35,605 nt of DNA from Bacteroidia bacterium (GCA_030430845.1 JAUIKE010000082.1:1-35605); one strand, 5' to 3'; numbered from the stretch's first letter, positions 1 through 8,956 are shown. Translations and numbers: made by a program. Notes: generated by a model from the letters alone, not told the origin.

Positions 1-142
1 TCAGCGCTAGGATATATTCTGTATTTGTAGGCTCGTTTCATTAAATAAAAATACAAAAAGTTGCCCACTAAAACACGTTTTGTTTTAATAAGTTATCCAC
101 ATGTGCTCTTCAAATCTTAGACTGGCAAAGCCTACTGACATG

Positions 143-167
143 ACCACCGTCAAAGACGGTGGTTTTT
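143..167 (+). terminator. Hairpin followed by T-run
   Basis: ACCACCGTC, loop AAA, GACGGTGGT, then a run of five T. It has the form of an intrinsic terminator on the plus strand, but the gene it would end lies outside the window. Similar GACCACC...GGTGG hairpins also occur at ends of IS200/IS605-type elements, so it could be an element end instead. Confidence 0.45.
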
Positions 168-270
168 ATCGTTTAATAAAGTGGGCTCTACTTCACCGAA
201 TGAAAATAGAGCCCCTTCAACTCACTAAAGATTATAAATCAATTTCAAAAAAGGATTTCTCCTGGTTAAG

Positions 271-328
271 TTAGGTGATTCAATGTTTTTACCCCACTCT
301 CGCGGCGTAAAAACATTGAATCACCTAA
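271..328. repeat. 22-bp perfect inverted repeat
   Basis: Arms 271-292 and 307-328 are perfect reverse complements (left arm begins TTAGGTGATTCAATG), separated by a 14-base loop, CCCACTCTCGCGGC. There is no T-run after the stem, so it is not a standard terminator. It could be a structural RNA stem or an element end. Confidence 0.7.
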
Positions 329-330
329 TA

Positions 331-354
331 GTTTGCCGCCTGTCGGCGGCAAAC
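331..354. repeat. GC-rich 10-bp hairpin
   Basis: GTTTGCCGCC, loop TGTC, GGCGGCAAAC, immediately after the larger inverted repeat. It has the shape of a REP-like intergenic hairpin. No function can be assigned. Confidence 0.6.
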
Positions 355-661
355 CCAAGGTGCATTCCCTTAGTATAGGGAACTAGCCAACCAGGGTTTA
401 GGGTGTTTAAGTGTTTTCGGGTCGATATTGCATTTATTTGCTGGTCAGTGGAACTTACCTTCACCGGCTGACGCCTGTTTGGTAACCGATAGGCAGGCAA
501 TAGGTTTTAGGTTGTCGGCTCCGGCAAGTTCCTCAAAGTGACTTTGGGGTTATAACTAATCTTTTTGTTATTTCTAAATTACGGATCTTTTGTGAGGAAA
601 GACATCACGAACAAACAGGGAGTACCTTTGAACCAACGAATGGGCGGTTTTACTTATTAAA

Positions 662-3600
662 CTATAAAACGGGCAGGCGAATAATCACCTTTGTACCGGC
701 CGGCCGGCCTTCATCATCTTTCAGATCCTGGATACTTAATTTTGTAGGCCGCTTTTCTCTTTCCTCCAGGATCTCCAGGCGGCGCTGAGTAATTTTGATC
801 GCCTTGGATTCATGAGAGCTGGAGGCAGATTTAAATTCAGAGGAGGCGGATCTTCCAACCCCGTTATCTTCTACGCTACATAAAAGCTCCTCTCCTTCCA
901 CTTCAAAGCCGATGGTAATCTTTTTGGCTCCTTTTTTATTGGCCAGGCCATGCCAGATAGCATTTTCAATGAAAGGCTGCAGGATCATGGTGGGGATGAT
1001 GTAATCCTCCGGATCCATGTCTTCTGACATTTTAAATTGATAGTCGATATTATCTTCGAACCGCATGGCCTCCGTGTTCAGGTATTGTTGGAGTAGATCC
1101 TGTTCTTCGTAAAGGGATAAAAAGGGTTTTTCTGCCTGTTTTAAAATGGTGCGCATCAATTTGGCGAAGCGGTTCAGGTAGTCATTGGCGGTATCGATGT
1201 CTTTTTGTTCAATATAGCTGCTAATGGAATTCATACTATTGAAGATGAAGTGAGGATTCATTTGCAGGCGCAGGATGGCCGTTTCGGTTTCGGCGACTTG
1301 TTGTTTGTACTCCGCTTCTTTCCGTTTGTGGGCCTCCTCTTTCTGAATTTGATAGACCCGGTAGCGGTAAACGCCATATATTATTCCCAATCCTGCTAAA
1401 ACGAACAGGCTAATGGCCCACCAGGTCTGATACCAGGGCGGCTTAATACGGATAGCCAGGGTTTTGACCTCCTCCGACCAAATACTGTCGGAATTGGCGG
1501 CACGGATTTGGAAGGTATAATCGTCAGGTGGCAGCCTGGGATAGCGGGCAAAGCCTTTTTCTCCTTTTTTTAAGCGAACCCACTCTTTGTCGTATCCTTC
1601 CATCTTATATTCCAGTTGGGTGGAATGGGGGTCGCTGTAGTCGATGGCGACGAAGCTGAAGGAAAGGGTGTTGTCGCTGTAGGGCTGAACAATACGACTG
1701 AAGGTCATGACATTGGTCGCGTTTGAAATAGCATCTTCCAGAGTAGAATCTACCTTATCGTTTACCAGGATTTCGGTGAGGTGGATTTTGGGTTTTGTTT
1801 GAATGGGGGTAATTTTATCCGGATCTACAACTGTTATGCCATTATCGCCGCCAAACCAGAGAATGCCATCCTCGTTAGCCATGGCCGCCAGCGTATGAAA
1901 TTGAGTGGATTGAGTACCATCAGCTAAAGAATAGCTGGTGAATTGTTCGGTTTGTCGATCGAAGCTAACCAGGCCACCGGAGGTGCCCATCCAGAGTTGG
2001 CCGTCTTTTCCGAGGAGTAAACTTTGTAAATCATTTTTTTGTAGATCTTCTGTGTTTATAATTAACTGATGAGACTCTTTAAGGTTAGTTTTGTTTAAAT
2101 GAACCAATCCCCTACCTGTGGCCATCCATAAACTGGAACCATTAGGTTCTTCAAAATATCCAGTTACATAGCCCTTAATTGGCTTTTTTAGTAACAGTTG
2201 AAGTTTCTCCGCTGAATAATTAAAGATGAAAACTTCAGAACTCTGGTGGGAAACATAAATACTACCCAGTGAGTCCTGGTATATGCTAAAAAAATAGTCA
2301 TTTTTGTCTGTAGGTGCATAAACCTGTTTAAGAAAAAACAATTGATTATCCGTACAGATTTTAAAAATTCCATTCTGAAGAGTGCTCACCAGGATCTCCC
2401 CATTATTGAGCTGATAAATATAGGAAGCCAGTTTTATAGGTTTCCCTTGCTGATCTGTCAGAGTAGTAAAGGTTTTTAATTGTGGATCAAAATGCCTTAC
2501 TCCTTCCGGAGTAGCGATCCAGGCTCTGGAATCTCTATCAACAATGATATGATTTATTTGAAAATTAACATTAACCTGTTCTTGAGAAGTAGCCTGGTAA
2601 ACATGGTCCAGAATATGCCCCTTTTTGTCCTGTATAAAAATTCCATCTCTTAAGGTAGTTGCCCAATACAAAGAATCATTATAATGTACTATTGACCGGA
2701 AGGCGTAATTGTCCTTTCTATAATCTGTTAGTGGTTTTCGAATGGCGGCGAATTTAATTTTTTCAGGATCCCCGAAAACACAGCCCTTATTTTGAAGGTT
2801 GATCCATAGATGTCCGTTAGGATCCACATAAGAATCGTTAATCAATGAATTGGCCTCAAGGGATGGATCGTCAATTAAACGGGAATTAATATCAAAATAC
2901 TCCCATGTACGAAAATTTAAAATAGCCAGTCCCTTGTGAAATTTAGTTATTAAGAAATGTTGATCATCTAATTTCCTAATATAGTTAGGCTGCTGGGTAG
3001 GGAGAAAAAAAGGAGTAAGCTGGTCGGTTTTTATATTCCATTTCAAAATCCCCTGATTTGTAGAAAACCAAACTGCTTCTGACGATTCAAAAATGAGACT
3101 GTGAACATTAAAAGCAGCAAAATTCTCTTCTTGCTCATCAAATCGAGTAAATTGATTAATAATTTCCTGATTATTCCCTATTTCAATAACTTCTAAGCCT
3201 TTTGATTTGGAACCGTCTACCAAAAAGATGTATTCTAAACGGCCGTTTTTATCTGTTCCGGGATAAATGTCTATGTCAAATTGTCCATAGCCAATTGGAG
3301 GAGAGTATTTTTTGGTATAAATATTAAAACTAAAAATTGCACGGTCTCCTCCGGCTTTCAGCCACAAAATACTATCCTGTTCGAGATAAAAGGCCTTATA
3401 CCCAGCTTGTAGTTCCAGCCCTCTGGCATCTTTCACCGTGTAGGAAGAAAAATTATCCTTTTGGCGATTATAACACTGAATAGAATTTCCATTGCAGAAC
3501 CATAGATTGTTCTGCGAATCCTCAAAAAATCCCCCCACAACAAGGCCGCCGCTAAGGGCATTCGAGTCGGCTTCATTGGGGAGATATTGAAGTAGGGTGT

Positions 3601-3817
3601 GTCCATCATACCTGTTGAGCCCTGATTCTGTGCCTGTCCATAAAAAACCCGTGGAATCCTGAAAAATTGAATAAATTCTTGCAGTAGTAGGGAGCCCCTC
3701 AGTGGTTTTCATTTGGTGCAACCACAAGTTCAGGTCATCTTGGCCAAAACTAACCTGGCCGAAAAGCAAGAAGACAAACAGAAGGAACTTACAGGTAGGA
3801 ATAGTGGGTCTGGTCAT
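662..3817 (-). CDS. Two-component sensor histidine kinase, beta-propeller/Y_Y_Y type (LytS-like)
   Basis: This is a 1051-residue membrane sensor. I start it at the ATG at 3817 (MTRPTIPTCKF), which gives a clean signal peptide; a TTG three codons upstream is less likely. Many propeller blades follow with LW.G...G....D signatures (LWTGTESGLNRYDG, LWMGTSGGLVSFDR, LWFGGDNGITVVDP), then a Y_Y_Y domain to about residue 790, a membrane helix at about 800-822, and a His-kinase/HATPase module. The H-box MNPHFIFNSMNS places the phosphorylated His near 856; the N-box is PFIENAIWHGL (about 947-957) and the G-box EDNGVG (about 983-988). The propeller should sit in the periplasm and sense a ligand. The probable partner is the LytTR regulator at 6663-7421, separated from it by two other genes. 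The ATG overlaps the stop of the upstream peroxidase gene (TAATG), suggesting coupled translation. Confidence 0.92.
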   Translation of the reverse strand: MTRPTIPTCKFLLFVFLLFGQVSFGQDDLNLWLHQMKTTEGLPTTARIYSIFQDSTGFLWTGTESGLNRYDGHTLLQYLPNEADSNALSGGLVVGGFFEDSQNNLWFCNGNSIQCYNRQKDNFSSYTVKDARGLELQAGYKAFYLEQDSILWLKAGGDRAIFSFNIYTKKYSPPIGYGQFDIDIYPGTDKNGRLEYIFLVDGSKSKGLEVIEIGNNQEIINQFTRFDEQEENFAAFNVHSLIFESSEAVWFSTNQGILKWNIKTDQLTPFFLPTQQPNYIRKLDDQHFLITKFHKGLAILNFRTWEYFDINSRLIDDPSLEANSLINDSYVDPNGHLWINLQNKGCVFGDPEKIKFAAIRKPLTDYRKDNYAFRSIVHYNDSLYWATTLRDGIFIQDKKGHILDHVYQATSQEQVNVNFQINHIIVDRDSRAWIATPEGVRHFDPQLKTFTTLTDQQGKPIKLASYIYQLNNGEILVSTLQNGIFKICTDNQLFFLKQVYAPTDKNDYFFSIYQDSLGSIYVSHQSSEVFIFNYSAEKLQLLLKKPIKGYVTGYFEEPNGSSLWMATGRGLVHLNKTNLKESHQLIINTEDLQKNDLQSLLLGKDGQLWMGTSGGLVSFDRQTEQFTSYSLADGTQSTQFHTLAAMANEDGILWFGGDNGITVVDPDKITPIQTKPKIHLTEILVNDKVDSTLEDAISNATNVMTFSRIVQPYSDNTLSFSFVAIDYSDPHSTQLEYKMEGYDKEWVRLKKGEKGFARYPRLPPDDYTFQIRAANSDSIWSEEVKTLAIRIKPPWYQTWWAISLFVLAGLGIIYGVYRYRVYQIQKEEAHKRKEAEYKQQVAETETAILRLQMNPHFIFNSMNSISSYIEQKDIDTANDYLNRFAKLMRTILKQAEKPFLSLYEEQDLLQQYLNTEAMRFEDNIDYQFKMSEDMDPEDYIIPTMILQPFIENAIWHGLANKKGAKKITIGFEVEGEELLCSVEDNGVGRSASSEFKSASSSHESKAIKITQRRLEILEEREKRPTKLSIQDLKDDEGRPAGTKVIIRLPVL

Positions 3818-6018
3818 TACATACAATTCTCAAGATTGGTTTTAATAAAAGAAATAGAAGAGGCAAAAAAGTACTGCCCCCCCTTAAACTGGACCAGTTG
3901 TTTATTTTCGCCTGTGTATGCATTTACCTTTCTTCCGGATGCATCCACATATTTTTGCCCTTTTTTGTACTCTCCTTTTTCAGTAAACAGGGCATCTTTG
4001 CCGACATTTATACGGTTAAAATTGTATCCGTAAATCCCTTTATTTACAATATCCTCAAAATGCTGAAGGCGGCTTTGATAAGACACAAAAAGGAGTCCTC
4101 TTTCAGGGCTGTCTTTATCTTTCTTGCTTAGATTGAGTGGTCCGTAAACCATACCTCTGCGAACAATCTGCCGGTCCCTCCAATCGGCCTCAGACCTTGG
4201 GTTGGCTTTTCTAACATGTGAATTCATCGGGCATTGAAGTCCTTCTGGGTCAGATTTATAGTCAAAATCATTATAATTTTCTTTTTGTCGGGAAGGATAG
4301 GTAAAGGGATCAACTAATGGTGTCCCATCTTTATGTCTGCCTATAACATTAGATGCAGCATATCCTTGATAATCTTCGTAGCCAAGCTTTTCTGAGAGCT
4401 TTTTAATTTTTCCTTTGAACCGACTCGGGAATAATCTAAACTTCAAAAGAACAACAAAGCTACCGCAGGCATAGGGTTTGGGGGACAGCTCATTCCTCCT
4501 TAATACCGTATTTAACCTGGCCGGCGGATCAGGCTTGTAACCATTTTGTTTTTCAAAATCTCTGGATGTAAAGTATCTAGGATTACTAATACCGTCCTTA
4601 AACCCAAACCATCCCCTGGGAGCATCGTTTGATTTCTCCGGATTCCTAAATCCAATTTTAAATGCTACACTGCCAAAATGCGCTTTAAAGCGTATGTTCT
4701 TAAACTTGGTGCTTTCTACAAAAAAATCGAAAAGCTCCTCCTGATAATCTTCCTTATTTTCTTCTTTCTTAGCAATCCGACTGATCAAGTCTTCATCATC
4801 GGTTGAAATTAATACAAGCGCATCCGAAGGATTGGCCAGATCTTTATCGAGAGTGGGCTTAGATACAGCTCCAAATGCACGTTGGCATCGTTTTTCCAAA
4901 CCTTCTTCAAAGGCTTTTATATCATCGTCATTTAGGTTGATAAACTGTCCGATCCTTTTAGGGTTAAAGAGATATTGATAACCCTGGTAACTCAGATAAA
5001 GCCCGACATGGTTGTTGTCAGGCGGCAATTCCATTTGGTCTTTTGCAGATGTAAGCGGTATGTTTTTTAGCCACCTTGCAATTTCTTGCTTGAGCGTCAG
5101 ATCTTCTGAGTGAAATTGTTCTACTCCATCGGGCGTATTTGGGCTGATTGATCTTTTGGAAGTGGCAGCACTTGAGCTGTTTGAAAAAAAGAAAAAAGCC
5201 TCTTTTTTAGATTGCAGTTTTTGCAATTTCTGATTGATTTTTGCTAATTCGTTTACGAAAAACAAACCAGAAGTATGCTCATCGATTGATTGGCTGTATT
5301 CTTTCAAGGACTCAGAAATTTGATCATATTCCTGCTTTAAATTCCTCCATTCCCGCTGATTTAAGGTGACGGCTACCTCGTCTTTTAATCTTTTGAAATA
5401 GTCGATTTGGTCTTGTTTAAGCCTGATTTGCTTGCGTAGGTTTTCATCCCTGGCTGTTAGTTCATCTACTTTATTTTTCAGGTCCATTAATTTTTCCATT
5501 TCGGTGTTTGGCAATACCTGCTTGATTTGCGCTTTCCTTGCCAGCAGTTTTTTGATCTGGGCATCAACCTTATCCAAAGTACTCAATTCGTTTTTCGCAC
5601 GGCCCCATGCTCTTATTTCTCCCGGAACGAGCACCTTTTTTTTGTTTTTTTTCTTCTTACCCTGATCCTCCTCCTCTTCAAGTTGGCCATTAATAAACTC
5701 CTTACAAACTTTAATCGGTTTTAAAGTGCCTCCTTTAAAAAGTTGTTGCTGAATTTTATTTTTTACTGCCTCTAATGCCTGATCATCCATCTGGGGATTC
5801 ACCATTTTATTCACTTTCTGACTTTTCTTGTTCGAATCATTAAACTTGATGAGACAATAAATACTATACTTATGTTTAGAGCCTTTTAAAATATTGGCTT
5901 GCAAATCTTCCAGAATTAGATCTTTTTGTCTGGCAAGGAATGGGGTGTTGAAATATCGGTCATCAGCCTTATACTCCAAAATTTCTTTGAAAGACAAAGT
6001 ATTATCTAGGCTATTCAT
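3817..6018 (-). CDS. DyP-type haem peroxidase with coiled-coil insertion
   Basis: This predicted 733-residue protein carries the DyP hallmarks: GFKDGISNP with the catalytic Asp of GxxDG at about 475, SHVRKANPR with the probable proximal haem His at 601, RRGMVYG with the distal Arg at 620/621, and GLLFVSYQ at 641-648. The N-terminal strand LQANILKG...YSIYCLIKF (39-59) is also typical. Between it and the next recognisable DyP segment (about 337) lies an extra block of roughly 230 residues: an acidic/basic tract (EEEEDQGKKKKNKKK, 114-128) and a heptad-like charged coiled coil (about 140-275). The usual family length is about 300-500. There is no signal peptide, so it is probably cytoplasmic. I chose the ATG at 6018: the open frame extends to 6297 but overlaps the upstream gene and encodes nothing DyP-like there. 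The stop overlaps the kinase start. The substrate is unknown. Confidence 0.88.
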   Translation of the reverse strand: MNSLDNTLSFKEILEYKADDRYFNTPFLARQKDLILEDLQANILKGSKHKYSIYCLIKFNDSNKKSQKVNKMVNPQMDDQALEAVKNKIQQQLFKGGTLKPIKVCKEFINGQLEEEEDQGKKKKNKKKVLVPGEIRAWGRAKNELSTLDKVDAQIKKLLARKAQIKQVLPNTEMEKLMDLKNKVDELTARDENLRKQIRLKQDQIDYFKRLKDEVAVTLNQREWRNLKQEYDQISESLKEYSQSIDEHTSGLFFVNELAKINQKLQKLQSKKEAFFFFSNSSSAATSKRSISPNTPDGVEQFHSEDLTLKQEIARWLKNIPLTSAKDQMELPPDNNHVGLYLSYQGYQYLFNPKRIGQFINLNDDDIKAFEEGLEKRCQRAFGAVSKPTLDKDLANPSDALVLISTDDEDLISRIAKKEENKEDYQEELFDFFVESTKFKNIRFKAHFGSVAFKIGFRNPEKSNDAPRGWFGFKDGISNPRYFTSRDFEKQNGYKPDPPARLNTVLRRNELSPKPYACGSFVVLLKFRLFPSRFKGKIKKLSEKLGYEDYQGYAASNVIGRHKDGTPLVDPFTYPSRQKENYNDFDYKSDPEGLQCPMNSHVRKANPRSEADWRDRQIVRRGMVYGPLNLSKKDKDSPERGLLFVSYQSRLQHFEDIVNKGIYGYNFNRINVGKDALFTEKGEYKKGQKYVDASGRKVNAYTGENKQLVQFKGGQYFFASSISFIKTNLENCM

Positions 6019-6085
6019 ATTATGAAGGTTTATGGATTTTGGATATTTAGGTGCGAAAATTCTTTTAAGAACGTGCTGGGCTAAA

Positions 6086-6532
6086 TCAGGGGCTTTTATG
6101 CAACTCAAGACCCGCTGCGTAGGAAGGATCGCCCGCAAATGGTTCTCCCTTAAATTCGGCCCCTTCTTCTTCTCCATCCCTGTCATTGGCGATTCCATCC
6201 ACTGTTCCAGGTGTGTAAAAAGTTGGCCAGAACAATCCAATAATATCGTACCAGTCCTCATTTGTGATTTTTCCCTCTCCGTCTTTTTGGAGATCACCTA
6301 TCGTTACAGCCAACCCATGAACCTGTGTAATATTGTGATTGGATTTCCCATCTCTCCTTTCAAAAATAATGGGGACTACTTGTAATTGAGAAAGTTTGGC
6401 ATCCGGTGCCTGCCTGATTACTTTCAATAAATCTTCTACATAAATGAAGGAATGACCCGGGACCAGAAAGCCTTTTCCATTGACCAGATTCCCTTCTGGA
6501 GGTGTGAGTTGACTTCTTGTTGTGTAAGCCAT
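6086..6532 (-). CDS. Unrecognised 148-residue protein upstream of DyP peroxidase
   Basis: I do not recognise this family. The predicted protein is acidic, with no signal peptide or membrane helix. It begins MAYTTRSQLTPPEGNLVNGKG and has a central hydrophobic/aromatic segment ending in WYDIIGLFWPTFYTPGT. The stretch QKDGEGKITNED resembles a degenerate EF-hand loop (Asp, Glu, Gly, Ile and the last Asp in place, first position Gln), which is suggestive only. The C-terminus is rich in Glu and Gly. Its stop is 67 bases before the peroxidase ATG and both are on the same strand, so co-transcription is likely; 130 bases separate it from the response regulator upstream. A cargo, partner or substrate-presenting role for the peroxidase is possible but unproven. 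Confidence 0.75.
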   Translation of the reverse strand: MAYTTRSQLTPPEGNLVNGKGFLVPGHSFIYVEDLLKVIRQAPDAKLSQLQVVPIIFERRDGKSNHNITQVHGLAVTIGDLQKDGEGKITNEDWYDIIGLFWPTFYTPGTVDGIANDRDGEEEGAEFKGEPFAGDPSYAAGLELHKSP

Positions 6533-6662
6533 GATAAGGTTGTTTTAATTTTTAAGATAAGTAGTACTTGAATATACTCAACAGCACAAGTAAGCATTCC
6601 CCCACTTAACAAAAAGCAGGTTCCAATTAACCAACAAGCCGCTTCAAGCCATAAAAGACCCC

Positions 6663-7421
6663 TCAGAGGTTTTCCAACCTTTGAAGCAACTCATCCCGGT
6701 AGGCGCGCGAAACGCTTACCTGCGCCCCGTCCTTCATCACCAGGAAGCCTCCGTCCGTGCGTACGTATCGATCAACAAAATAAAGGTTGACCAAATGAGA
6801 GCGGTGGACTTTCATAAACTCCCGGTAGCGCTCAAAGGGCTCCACGTATTCGCCCAGGTTGTGCGACGTGATGATCTTTTTGCTTTCGTTGGCTATGCTG
6901 AATTCAGTGTAGGTTTGACAGGCTTCCAGTCGGACAATATCCTCCACCAGTTTGTAGAGGATGCCGTCTGAAGTCGACAAGGCAATGCGAGTAGGTAATT
7001 TTTTGAGTTCGTAATTACTAAGTGTATCGAGGAGAATCTGGATCTGGTCGGAGGTAATTTGTTCTTTTAATTGGCGGTTCAGTCTTTTGATCGATTGGGC
7101 TAGTTCTTCATCGTCTATGGGCTTCAATAAATAATCAAAAGCTCCAAATCTAATGGCAGTAATGGCATATTCGTTATGAGCAGTAGTAAATACCACATGG
7201 AATTGTGGGTCATCGAATGCTTTTAATAAATCAAAACCCAGTCCATCCGGCATTTCAATATCTAAAAATACCACTTCCGGTTCATACCTGCGCACCAAGT
7301 CAATGCCTTCCTGCACGCAAGTTCCAGAAGCGATTATTTTTATTTCTGAATGGTTTTTACCCAATTTGCTAGCCAAAGCCTCGCGGCTTCGAGCTTCGTC
7401 ATCTACAATGATTGCTCTCAT
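6663..7421 (-). CDS. LytTR-family response regulator
   Basis: This 252-residue regulator has an N-terminal receiver domain (about 1-120) with the acidic pocket VDDE at 6-9, phosphoacceptor Asp54 in FLDIEMPDG, and Lys100 in YLLKPID. A C-terminal LytTR DNA-binding domain spans about 145-250 (VRLEACQTYTEF, FMKVHRSHLVNL). It should bind promoter DNA when phosphorylated by a LytS/YehU-like kinase. The obvious candidate is the propeller kinase at 662-3817, on the same strand but two genes downstream. The upstream neighbour on the same strand is a serine hydrolase ending 101 bases away. Its targets are unknown; the peroxidase genes are a natural first guess. Confidence 0.93.
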   Translation of the reverse strand: MRAIIVDDEARSREALASKLGKNHSEIKIIASGTCVQEGIDLVRRYEPEVVFLDIEMPDGLGFDLLKAFDDPQFHVVFTTAHNEYAITAIRFGAFDYLLKPIDDEELAQSIKRLNRQLKEQITSDQIQILLDTLSNYELKKLPTRIALSTSDGILYKLVEDIVRLEACQTYTEFSIANESKKIITSHNLGEYVEPFERYREFMKVHRSHLVNLYFVDRYVRTDGGFLVMKDGAQVSVSRAYRDELLQRLENL

Positions 7422-7522
7422 GAAGGGCCTAGGTTTCCTATCGGTTTAATCGAATATACCGAAAAAAATGCAATCCGTGTAAATGACGAAGCTACTTTTT
7501 AATATTTCAAATTCTTGAATAT

Positions 7523-8956
7523 TTATTTCTTCACCGCTTTTATAACCTCTCTCGTCAGATCCCATCTGTCAAATCCTTGCCGGCCGTAATCCAATCCTCT
7601 GCGAACGATGACCAGATCATGGGAGGGCACTACGATTACAAACTGCCCTCTATTCCCGGCCGTTGAGTAGGCATCCTTAGGTACATCTGTCCGATCGTCG
7701 GGTACCAGCCACCATTGCCCGCCGTAGAAATTACCGGATTTAGCAGTGGCCGGGGCCGGAGTGCGTGCAAAGTCGATCCATTCCTCCGACAACAGTCTCT
7801 TGCCATCCCACATGCCGTTTTGAAGATACAACAGCCCAAAACGACCCAAATCCCGGGCATTGGTGTAGACTTGGCTGCTGAGGATGAAGTCGCCAAAACG
7901 ATCTACACTCAAAAAGGTGTTTCTCATACCCAGTGGATCCAATAGCGCCTTGCGGGGAAACTCCAGGTATTCCTGATCATCCCCGATCGCTTTTTTCATA
8001 GCTAGTACACCAAGTATGGTGTCGTAATTCTCATAGTCCCAGAAGGTTCCGGGCTTTCGGATCAAGCCGCGGTTGAGGGCGCCATTGATGGAGCTGGCCC
8101 CAGCCCAGTAGGATAATCCCGAGCCCGTGGCGTATTCGGTACCCCGGCTGTCGACGGTGTACAAGCCGCTCGACATGTTTAGCACATGCCGGAGGGTTAT
8201 CTCATTTCGAGGATCTGTTTCGGGCGAACCGGTTTTGGGTAACCAATCAAATCCAAGCGGTTTGTCTAATTCCAATTTGCCTTGATCTGCTAATATGCCC
8301 ATCAAGGTGACCGCGATACTTTTGGCGGTCGACCAGGTGCGGGTCTTTGTGTACATATTCATACCCGGTGCATAGCGCTCGTGGATGATCTGTCCTTTGT
8401 AAATAACCAACAAACTCAAGGTCACCTGCTCAGGCGATTCCCGCTCAAACGCCCATTTGGAAGCCGCCTCCAGTGCAGCCTTGTCAATTTCAGCAGGTAA
8501 GGGCTTTTTCTCCACCATATCACCATTCGGCCAGGCAATCTTTGCGGGATCCCCGGCTAAAGGAGGCGTTTTAAGAATCGGAAGCTGGTCAATGTCAGCA
8601 AAAGATTGATCAGGCGGCAGGATCACACAACCGAGCCCTTCCCGGAAAACGGCGCGCATACTCGGTACCATGCCCTGATATCCAATCGTTACGGCCTTCC
8701 GTTCCCGGTCGATCGAATAATCACCGCCGCGAGCGGTACCAATGGGCTGGCGTAAATAGGCCAGCTCCTGCTCAAAAACCAGGTCCAAGGGCCGCTCAGA
8801 GGTGAACAAACCGTTGCACATCAGTATGGCCTGCACGCCACGCTGGATCATATCCCGGTTGTATTGGAAATAATCATAAGTTTCTTTCTGCTGGGCCTGC
8901 ATAGGCTGCCAAAAAACAAAAGAACAGAAAAGGAAGAAAAGGAATGTTTTTTTCAT
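7523..8956 (-). CDS. Secreted serine hydrolase, beta-lactamase/penicillin-binding family
   Basis: This 477-residue exported protein has a signal peptide (MKKTFLFFLFCSFVFWQPMQAQ). The C-terminal two thirds match class C beta-lactamase-related hydrolases: SxxK motif STAK with the nucleophile Ser209 and Lys212, the YxN motif YEN at 308-310, and a conserved RHVLNMSSGLY segment at about 256-266. The family includes esterases, D-aminopeptidases and 6-aminohexanoate-dimer hydrolases; the latter also carry the WSTAKS context seen here. The N-terminal 150 residues are an extra region I do not recognise. The substrate cannot be told from sequence. It lies upstream of the response regulator with a 101-base gap and could share its transcript. 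Confidence 0.87.
   Translation of the reverse strand: MKKTFLFFLFCSFVFWQPMQAQQKETYDYFQYNRDMIQRGVQAILMCNGLFTSERPLDLVFEQELAYLRQPIGTARGGDYSIDRERKAVTIGYQGMVPSMRAVFREGLGCVILPPDQSFADIDQLPILKTPPLAGDPAKIAWPNGDMVEKKPLPAEIDKAALEAASKWAFERESPEQVTLSLLVIYKGQIIHERYAPGMNMYTKTRTWSTAKSIAVTLMGILADQGKLELDKPLGFDWLPKTGSPETDPRNEITLRHVLNMSSGLYTVDSRGTEYATGSGLSYWAGASSINGALNRGLIRKPGTFWDYENYDTILGVLAMKKAIGDDQEYLEFPRKALLDPLGMRNTFLSVDRFGDFILSSQVYTNARDLGRFGLLYLQNGMWDGKRLLSEEWIDFARTPAPATAKSGNFYGGQWWLVPDDRTDVPKDAYSTAGNRGQFVIVVPSHDLVIVRRGLDYGRQGFDRWDLTREVIKAVKK

Larger units (their letters stand above)
1..661. other. Gene-poor, hairpin-rich intergenic region
   Basis: No convincing gene is visible downstream of the kinase that ends at 662. 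The stretch holds a series of inverted repeats: 143-163 (9-bp stem), 183-214 (8-bp stem GGGCTCTA/TAGAGCCC), 271-328 (22-bp stem), 331-354 (10-bp stem) and a short TTCCC/GGGAA pair at 366-383. A 44-codon open frame runs from the ATG at 140 on the plus strand, beginning MTTVKDGGFYRL, but it starts inside the first hairpin and I do not recognise it. A perfect DnaA-box-like TTATCCACA lies at 93-101. From about 390 to 661 I see nothing beyond scattered short repeats. The hairpin density suggests a structured RNA or a mobile-element remnant. Confidence 0.5.

Noticed and set aside
93..101. DnaA box TTATCCACA as sign of a replication origin
   Set aside because: Only one perfect box was seen, with no cluster, no DnaA or DnaN gene and no clear unwinding element; single boxes occur by chance.
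6019..6297. N-terminal extension of the DyP gene to 6297
   Set aside because: It overlaps the 148-residue gene in another frame and lacks DyP similarity; the ATG at 6018 starts the family-like sequence.
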